Assembly (NCBI GenBank): GCA_963169105.1
Contig: OY720636.1
Location: 68,622,123-68,686,122, forward strand
From: Ceriagrion tenellum
Taxonomy: Eukaryota; Arthropoda; Insecta; Odonata; Coenagrionidae
Length of the DNA: 64,000 bases
Direction of reading: 5' to 3'
Under the pieces are notes generated by a model. It worked only from the letters and a program-made list of their open reading frames with translations, had not been told where the DNA came from and ran no database searches. Positions 57,700 to 64,000 of the stretch are shown here, piece after piece (position 1 is the first letter of the stretch; each line of letters begins with the position of its first letter). Both the position numbers and the translations under genes were made by a program.

Positions 57700-58600
57700 G
57701 ATGAAGTGTTTGCTGCAGGTGGATGAGGAGGACCGGACCAGCCGGAGATAGAGAGAGGGAGAAAGAGGTAGAGGAGGCGAATAAAGGAGTGTGATGAATG
57801 GAGGTCAAAGGCGAGGAGGGGAAAAATGCGCAAGATGGGTTTTGGATGGGAGAGAAAGGGAGAGACAAGAACGAAATAGAAAAAAAATAATATTGATGAA
57901 CAAGGGAGGGGAAGGACCAAAGCGCCTCCCTCCCACAACCGAGCAAACAACCCGAGGAGGGCAACTGATTGATTGATTGTATTAGCCCGACGCTCTTTTG
58001 TCCGGCATATATTAACTATTTAGGACGTTAAAGCATAAATAAGAATTATATGCGTGAAGCCGTGCTGCTTTTTGGGGGAGTATGAGGTGAGAGGAGGAAG
58101 AGGAGACAAGAGAGTCCTCCCACCAAACAACCCCCCCCCCCCTACGGAATCGACAACGTGAAAGATCGGTGGGAGCGTGTTATGTTTGAAGCCGGGGCAG
58201 GGGAGCAAGGCAAGCGAGCAAGCGTTGAGAGACAGGTGAAATTCATTAGGCTGGCCCACACACGCAACGCGCTTGAGGCACACGCCCCGTGCGAGAGGGA
58301 GAGCGCCCATGGGACGCGAGCGCGCCCGTGAGGTACAGAGCCCGCCGCCGGCATCGCGATTCTCAAAGGGCCACGTCATTACATCGAGGGGGAGAGGCTC
58401 CCACTTCCCATCTCCCCGGGCCGAGTCCATCGATCAAGCACCGACGCCGATGGCCCTTTTAATGCGCGCACATACGAGTGCGATCCGCGATGAATCAGCA
58501 GGGTGAGCATCTGAGGAATGTTTGGCAAGACGGGAAAGAGGGAGAGAGAGAGACAGTGAGACGGAGAGCTGGAAAAATTCAATTTTGAAGGCCGGGAGAG
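57700..58600 (+). other. Purine-rich islands flanking a CpG-rich segment
   Basis: GGA-rich plus strand at 57720-57950, 58080-58110 and 58500-58600. Between them, 58190-58500 is CpG-dense. The C11-like run at 58131-58141 is conspicuous. The 136-codon minus frame across the CpG-rich part (58020-58430) has no recognisable domain. The segment resembles an unmethylated CpG region or promoter, but no transcript evidence is visible. Confidence 0.4.
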
Positions 58601-58687
58601 AATCGCATCCCATACGAATGACTGAATTTCTTAGGAAAATTTAAATGGTGAGAGTTTGGCGTACGACGTTTAGGCATGAAGAAGTAA

Positions 58688-59038
58688 GGACTACAAACTA
58701 GAGAACAGTATGTGAAAACATTCGTGTGTAGCGGGGCACTCTATGGATTGGAAGCATAGACCATTGGAAAAGCTGACCAGAACAGACTAGAGGACTTAGA
58801 GACCTTGAGCTTAGAGACTTGATGCTGTAGGAGAATACTAAAGACAAAATTGACGAACAAAATAAGAAATGATGAATTTTACAGAAGAACGGAGGAGGAA
58901 AGAACCAATGGAACATTAAATAGGAAAGAAAAGCCCAGAAGGTGGATTGGTCACACTCAGAGGCACAATGGTTTGGTAACGAACATAATTGAAGGGAAAA
59001 TAGAGGGAAGCGTCCCCCAGAGGAAAACCCAGGATTAG
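58688..59038 (+). pseudogene. RTE-like LINE reverse-transcriptase C-terminus, sister copy
   Basis: The frame reads KTFVCSGALYGLEA, a stop where W is expected, TIGKADQNRLEDLE, a second stop where W is expected, CCRRILKTKLTNKIRNDEF, then RRWIGHTQRHNGLVTNIIEG and EGSVPQRK before the stop at 59036. These are the K-T-F-V-W-S-V-x-L-Y-G-x-E-x-W-T, R-R-x-L-K, R-W-I-G-H and I-I-E-G-K-x-E-G blocks of insect endonuclease/reverse-transcriptase LINEs. Both internal stops are single-base TGG changes (TAG and TGA). It is truncated upstream, with the catalytic core missing. It is related to 13810-14330 on the same strand. Confidence 0.85.
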
Positions 59039-59371
59039 GTTCTAGGGTAGAATAAAGAGGAAAGTGCATTAGAAGAGCTATTAGAAAGTAAGGGAACCAG
59101 CATTTGATAGGGAAGTGTGGAAGTCAAACAATCTTAGGATTGAACGACCAATGAATTATGATTTTGATAAGGAGAAATGCGCGTGTTAGATGGAAAGTGT
59201 TATCGAGTTCCATGTGCGATAATGAGGGGAAGGAAACTTAACCGATCGTTCACAGAAGTGTTCGTCCGCCTTGGACGTCTAATGGTGAAGGACTGTTTGA
59301 TACCGGTTCAGGTGCCTATACCTTCTGGCAATATCGTTAGAGAATGCAATGGTTTTTATTGATTCGGGGAA
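59039..59371. other. No recognisable feature
   Basis: May include the decayed 3' end of the LINE upstream. A 61-codon plus frame is not recognised. Confidence 0.3.
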
Positions 59372-59488
59372 TGTGTGATCAGGCGCTTTCGCTATATTCT
59401 ATTAAATATGCAAGTTCCCCTTAATAGCTGAGTTCTAACCTCAATATACTCGACGCTTCGGGAATTCATCTTATTTCTAACACGCGAG
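59372..59488 (+). repeat. Short dispersed repeat, copy 2
   Basis: Direct match to 17411-17526, about 42 kb away, with scattered substitutions across the whole length. Confidence 0.6.
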
Positions 59489-60838
59489 CCAAAGGGGGAT
59501 CGGGTCGAAGAGCCGCCAAACTATTTTTGCTCTTCTTACGGACGTATTATGGGTAAAATAATCCCGTCGTGTCGAGAACTGAAATTCAAGAGAACTCAAG
59601 GCTTCAAATACTCTTATTCTAGAATGTAATCTCCGAATTTCTAGATACTCCTCATATAGCCATAGTAATTATGCCAAATATTAGGTGCTTTTTTACAGCA
59701 TTTTCCAACAAAATACGCAGCTTTCTTTGGCTCTGTTATTTAGTTACCAATCAAACAACGCCATCTATCCAGATTGATAGACATTTACACAGAGAGGTAA
59801 AAGGAATCTCTCTTCCCAATCGCGATTCAGAACCAAAATTTTAATTAACTTAAATATTTCCCCATTTTCATCCCTTCTCTTGCCCGGTGTTAATATTAAC
59901 TAACATACTGTTATTGAATTTAGTGATGAAAAATTTTATATCTTAATATTTTTGTCATGCTTTGTTATTCACTATTTCCGTTGTAACATCACTCAATCAC
60001 TCCCATTCTTTATTTACTTAATGCTCTTAATAAATACTTGAGTTTTTTTAACCTTTTACCACTGAGAAAATAAATTATAACCACTGTAGTCAAATGTACA
60101 AAGGAACTTCAGATGCGGTTTCAGTAAAAGACTACTGATATCGTGAAAAGGCTCTTTCCGTCATTTTTATGGCTCAAGATCGTTAAATTGAACATTGAAT
60201 TCCAGGCTCAATCGAAAATAAATCAGAACTTCGACAAATTAATAGCCTCGTGTCAGCTTTATTCCTCTTTATGTTTTAACACTGGCACTCTATTACAAAA
60301 AAACTGACGTAGACACTCTTACCATTTAACTCCAGAGTAATGTCCTCAAACGAGGGGAGTTTTAAGAAGGAATTCGCCATTAACTGCCTATCAGATACGG
60401 GATTAGGTATGGATCTGACCTTATGCAGTAAACCATTTAATTAAGCCTTGAAATCAATTTACGATGAATCGGATAGTTAACTGAGAGCGTAGTCTAATAC
60501 TTATAGCCTTTACTTGACGCGGGAGCGATAAGAATCTCACAATACGGGGAAAATACTGCTCAGGCAGTCACAAAAAGGAAGGATGCAACGGCAGCAAAGT
60601 GCTGCCCCGAGATAGAAAGTCTCTTAAGGCAAACATCGATTCATGACCACGTAGATATACCGCGTAATATACCAATAAACTAACACCCTGCATTGGGTCA
60701 GTCATGCAGCACCATCAATCTGACGAGCAGCATCCCCGTGCACCAACACAAACACGAATGCCATTTACTCGCAGTACGCAGGTTCCCAGTTATGGATTAA
60801 AATGCCATGGCAGAAAAAATTGTATATTGAAATGTATT
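59489..60838. other. No recognisable feature
   Basis: AT-rich; nothing assigned. Confidence 0.35.
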
Positions 60839-60840
60839 TA

Positions 60841-61108
60841 ATGAGATGGAACTTTGTGAAGAAGCTTATTAAATATTGAGACCAAAGGTTTATGGTCTTT
60901 TTAAACTGTAACATCAGGGTTACCATAAATCAATTGTTTAAATCGCTCACATCCAAACAGAATGGCCAAAAGTTCCTTTTCTATTTGAGCGTTGTGTTTT
61001 TGCTTTTCAGTTAATGCTAGCGATGCATAATTTAATGGCCTCCCCTCTTGAAAAAGAACTGCTCCTCATAAATAAACGTAGTGAACAAAGGTCAATGTTA
61101 CATTAGAC
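60841..61108 (-). pseudogene. Ty3/Gypsy-type RNase H fragment
   Basis: On the minus strand the frame reads GAVLFQEGRPLNYAS, then LTEKQKHNAQ, IEKELLAILFGCERF, a stop at 60901-60903 and DHKPLVSIF. This is the junction between reverse transcriptase and RNase H of Ty3/Gypsy LTR retrotransposons: the G-A-V-L-x-Q block, the E-K-E-L-L-A-I block carrying the conserved acidic residue, and the D-H-K-P-L block. A further stop lies just before GAVL. About 89 codons remain. There is no integrase, protease, gag or LTR nearby, so it is an isolated fossil. Confidence 0.85.
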
Positions 61109-61109
61109 A

Positions 61110-62200
61110 TGCAAGGAACTAAATACAGGAGAAACACCCTTCACACACTGCCAAAAAAATGTGAAACGTAAGGTGTATTTGTGTTTAGTTTGTTGTATTT
61201 GCGTTGGTTTGTTTCATTTATTGTTATATAAAAAATGTAAAATGGAAAGATGTTGTATATTTAGATTTTATGTCATGAGATGGCCATGGTGACAACAAGA
61301 GAGGTAAATATTTAGAGGACAACAAGGAGCATTGTTGAGAGAGAGACTGCGATGAAAGATGGGAATAAATCTAAGTAAGAAAACTATATTTAAATAATTG
61401 ACTCGACAAAACAACAATAAGAGAGAGGATATAAGCGCAGCTGTTAAAAAAACACCAGAAAGCGGATTGAATTGGATTTTCGATGTCGCATGCGTGAATA
61501 AAGCACTCCCGTGGGTCGCATGATGATTTTCATTCCACGATAACGGTGACTCGGGCGAAGACATCTTAATGAGAAAAAGACTGGCTCCGCCGTAAACGTA
61601 AGGTATGACTGCGAACCCTTGGGTGATACGTCTCCATATTCGCTCAACTACATTAAATTTCAATTAAGGACGGGATAATGGGATCAGTCAGAATCAGCTC
61701 CTCCATGAACAGGCCTTTTAAGACCGCAATTGAACCAAGGAGTTCATTAAGAGCTCTAGAACACGTACAGACACAAAATTAGAGACGTGGATATAAATTA
61801 AAACGGGCAATGATAAAAAATGCCCAACTGCAGGAGGTACTTTGCTTATTTGAACAGAACTTTTAATAACACATTAGTGAGCCGTCGATTGTGTATTACC
61901 AGTAGTAGTGTGGTCCAAGAGAATATTTTTATACGAGAGAATTGAAGGTATCTCAAATTGGAAAATACTTGGGCTTCTAATAATAATTAGATTAAAACAT
62001 ACAAAGATCAATAATCAGAAATTCTAAACAACAGATATACCTAAATAACAAGTAGGTTTTCAAGAATTTTGTTGATCTCATTTCTTTTACCACTGCGTAT
62101 ACCAATCGAATTCAGATCGATATGAACTCGGACCGATCTGAACATCCTCAGACAGCCAACTCGGATCGCCTGGTTCATCAATGCGAAATTGTTTGAAATA
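61110..62200. other. No recognisable feature
   Basis: The 131-codon minus frame at 61268-61663 has no family motif. The rest is AT-rich. Confidence 0.3.
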
Positions 62201-62202
62201 TC

Positions 62203-62347
62203 GATTTCTACATCTGCATCTACATAATACCCCGCGAGCCTCCGTATGGGCGTGTGGCAGGGGGTGGTAGGTCACCAGCCGTGTAAAGATGTAAAATTTT
62301 TGGAGGTGAAATGGTGACATGTACTATGGGAGTGTAATTAGAGGAGC
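62203..62347 (-). repeat. LINE 3' UTR and (GTAGAT) tail, copy 2
   Basis: Minus strand counterpart of 52134-52285, ending in TGTAGATGCAGATGTAGAAA, a drifted GTAGAT tail. Confidence 0.75.
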
Positions 62348-62596
62348 TCAGTTTTTATTGTGGTCTCTTATTGTTTGCGGAAAAAACGATTTTTCGCACC
62401 TACCTGCTCGGCAGAGTATCTCTCTTATTTTATCACATCTATCAGACCTATGAATATAGCGAGGCGTCATGTTAATATTCTCTGTGCAGCTCTGAAACAC
62501 ACCATTTCTGAATATATCAAGCAGCCTAAGCCTATCGTGCAGCCTCCGAGTCTCTAGGGGCTCCCACCTTAATCCCTCTAACAGTTGTGTAACACT
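62348..62596 (-). pseudogene. LINE C-terminal fragment with GTAGAT tail, copy 2
   Basis: Eighty-two codons remain uninterrupted on the minus strand, from a stop at 62597-62599 to the stop at 62348-62350: SVTQLLEGLRWEPLETRRL, HDRLRLLDIFRNGVFQSC, TENINMTPRYIHRSD, RCDKIREILCRAG, RCEKSFFPQTIRDHNKN. It aligns without gaps to 51912-52133, and the consensus of the two is a CR1/Jockey-type reverse-transcriptase C-terminus. It is the better preserved of the pair, but the endonuclease and catalytic reverse-transcriptase core are absent, so it is 5'-truncated as usual for LINE insertions. Confidence 0.85.
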
Positions 62597-62599
62597 TCA

Positions 62600-64000
62600 T
62601 GTTCGTTAGTAGCAGTTTTTAACGCGGACGCACAAATTGGACGGTGGAGTTAAAGTTACGGTAATCTGAAGAAAGTCAAATGAATTTAGAGACCCAATGG
62701 CCAATTAGTTTATAAATGATCAAAAATATATCAAGGTGGCTACACTGAGAAAGGACATATATATGTCATTTGATTCACATTCTGGATACTTATTAAAAAT
62801 ATATCCTGTCTTAGATATGAACAAGAAAACGTCACCCTTCCGCACTATTTTTCTCGGAAACTGAACCAGAAATTTCATGGTGTTCACTGGAAGAATGGGT
62901 AAAATGTGTAAATAATAGTATTTTTTTATCAAAAGTAAATATATTGTTATGAAAATTGTTTTTAAGAAGGGAAAGGTTCCAAAAAATGTATGAACATATG
63001 AAAAATATGCACCTTCCCGTCATACTTTTTGAGTTAATACCTAACTACTTCGAAAACTGAAGAAAAATGTGGTATTTTCCATATAATTTTTGCTTCAGCA
63101 GGTGTTAAGGCTATAAGGCTATAAAAAGCGTACATCAAATATAGAAAATATAAATATAATATATCGTGAAATCATTTGCATTTATGGGACCTAAAGTTTG
63201 GTTATCAATAGCTAATGCATTCCATCAGAGAAAGCAAATTTGTAAACCATTTGACCAAGTCTGAAATTTAGTATCTCTTTTGACTCGCCCAGTCTCGATG
63301 GAATCTCTTTAAGTTGAAAAGAGCATTTTATGCAGTAAACCTGGCTTCCTTTTTATCGGGGAAGCAAATTTTCTTATGACAACAACTCTTAGAAAGATTC
63401 CGTCACATTACTACGGTGTCACTCGGAGTATGATGCTATCGTTTATACTCAGCACGCTGACAAATGAAGGTGAGTCAAGGCAATGGCACTACCAAGGAAA
63501 ACCCATTTTCTCTCCGTAACCTCGTTCCCTTAGATTTAAAAAATGAAATTTGCCTGGTATTTTTCACTTTCCTTGTCTTTGGAGAAACCATTAATTGGCA
63601 CATTCTCGTCCAGACACTTAAAAATAATTAACTTCCTCTTGACCACTCAACTTCAATCAACGTCTCAGCACGACTTCGCTCATGATATGCACAGGTATAT
63701 GAAATTGATATATGGCTAAGATTACAAACTCAGCACATTTGTCATGTACCAATTACTTCCATCATAGACTTTTTGTGATACGAACTTCGGCAGCTTTTAC
63801 CAAATGATGTGCTTCAACGAATTAGCCATTAAGCGATGGTTGACGAATGGAAGAATTAAAATTAATTGCTTCTGGAAATGTAACCGTCAAGGTAAAAAGG
63901 AAAACAGGATGGCACGTCAACCTTCACTCAAGACGTAAGCTACTATTTTTCCAGCTTTCCTCGGATGGAAGGATTCCTATATAACTTAGTCTATAAAAAG
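62600..64000. other. No recognisable feature
   Basis: AT-rich to the window edge. A tiny AAGGCTATAAGGCTATAAA duplication lies near 63107-63125. The last 600 bases are slightly less AT-rich and unassigned. Confidence 0.3.

Noticed and set aside
1..64000. CRISPR array, bacterial operon or phage
   Set aside because: No spaced direct repeats, no tight gene packing and no Shine-Dalgarno-like starts; composition and repeats are eukaryotic.
1..64000. Penelope-type reverse transcriptase or GIY-YIG endonuclease near the foldbacks
   Set aside because: I looked for such frames around each foldback and saw none; the link to Penelope-like elements is from the ribozyme motif alone.

Overview
This window looks like non-coding, repeat-rich nuclear DNA of a large animal genome, most likely an arthropod and probably an insect. 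That inference rests on the AT-rich background, the absence of any dense gene layout, and the repeat content: non-LTR retrotransposon C-termini, tRNA-derived SINEs, a Ty3/Gypsy scrap and several foldback or MITE-like elements of kinds common in insects. I found no host protein-coding exon that I can defend. The long open frames in the window are low-complexity antisense readings of purine-rich tracts, or they cross repeats. The species cannot be named from the sequence.

Layout. 1-5 kb: two foldback repeats (847-1345 and 1536-1712) and a SINE. 5.8-6.1 kb: a decayed LINE end. 7.4-8.5 kb: terminal inverted repeats around a G-rich core, followed by a CpG-rich segment at 9 kb. 9.5-19.5 kb: a dense nest holding an AGTACAG-rich repeat in inverted copies 8 kb apart, the first copy of a 0.55 kb repeat (R3), a tRNA-like unit inside 31-bp inverted repeats, two copies of repeat RA, an RTE-like LINE end, and two oppositely oriented TTAA-flanked elements. 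20.8 kb: a third type of foldback. 22.5-25.8 kb: purine-rich and CpG-rich DNA. 26-38 kb: mostly featureless AT-rich DNA, a purine-rich island at 31 kb, an orphan ribozyme-like motif with a plus-strand SINE near 34 kb, and another island at 35 kb. 38.4-38.7 kb: a 134-bp tandem duplication. 42-44.6 kb: a purine-rich island, two foldbacks, a 178-codon LINE reverse-transcriptase C-terminus and the second R3 copy. 46.5-51.4 kb: a 247-bp tandem duplication, SINEs, a third RA copy, a small TIR element and a wide foldback. 51.9-62.6 kb: three LINE ends, the third R3 copy and a Ty3/Gypsy RNase H fragment.

The strongest unexplained structure is a recurring architecture rather than a gene. At six places two arms of an inverted repeat face outward, and in four of them (847-1345, 1536-1712, 20821-20998, 43095-43215) at least one arm carries the hammerhead-ribozyme core signature CTGANGA, then a short hairpin, then GAAAC or a close variant. 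Hammerheads with tiny palindromic stem III are known from Penelope-like retroelements, so these may be paired pseudo-LTR remnants. Here they belong to several unrelated sequence families that share only the topology.

Nothing in the window forms an operon or pathway. The parts relate to each other as layers of insertion and decay.
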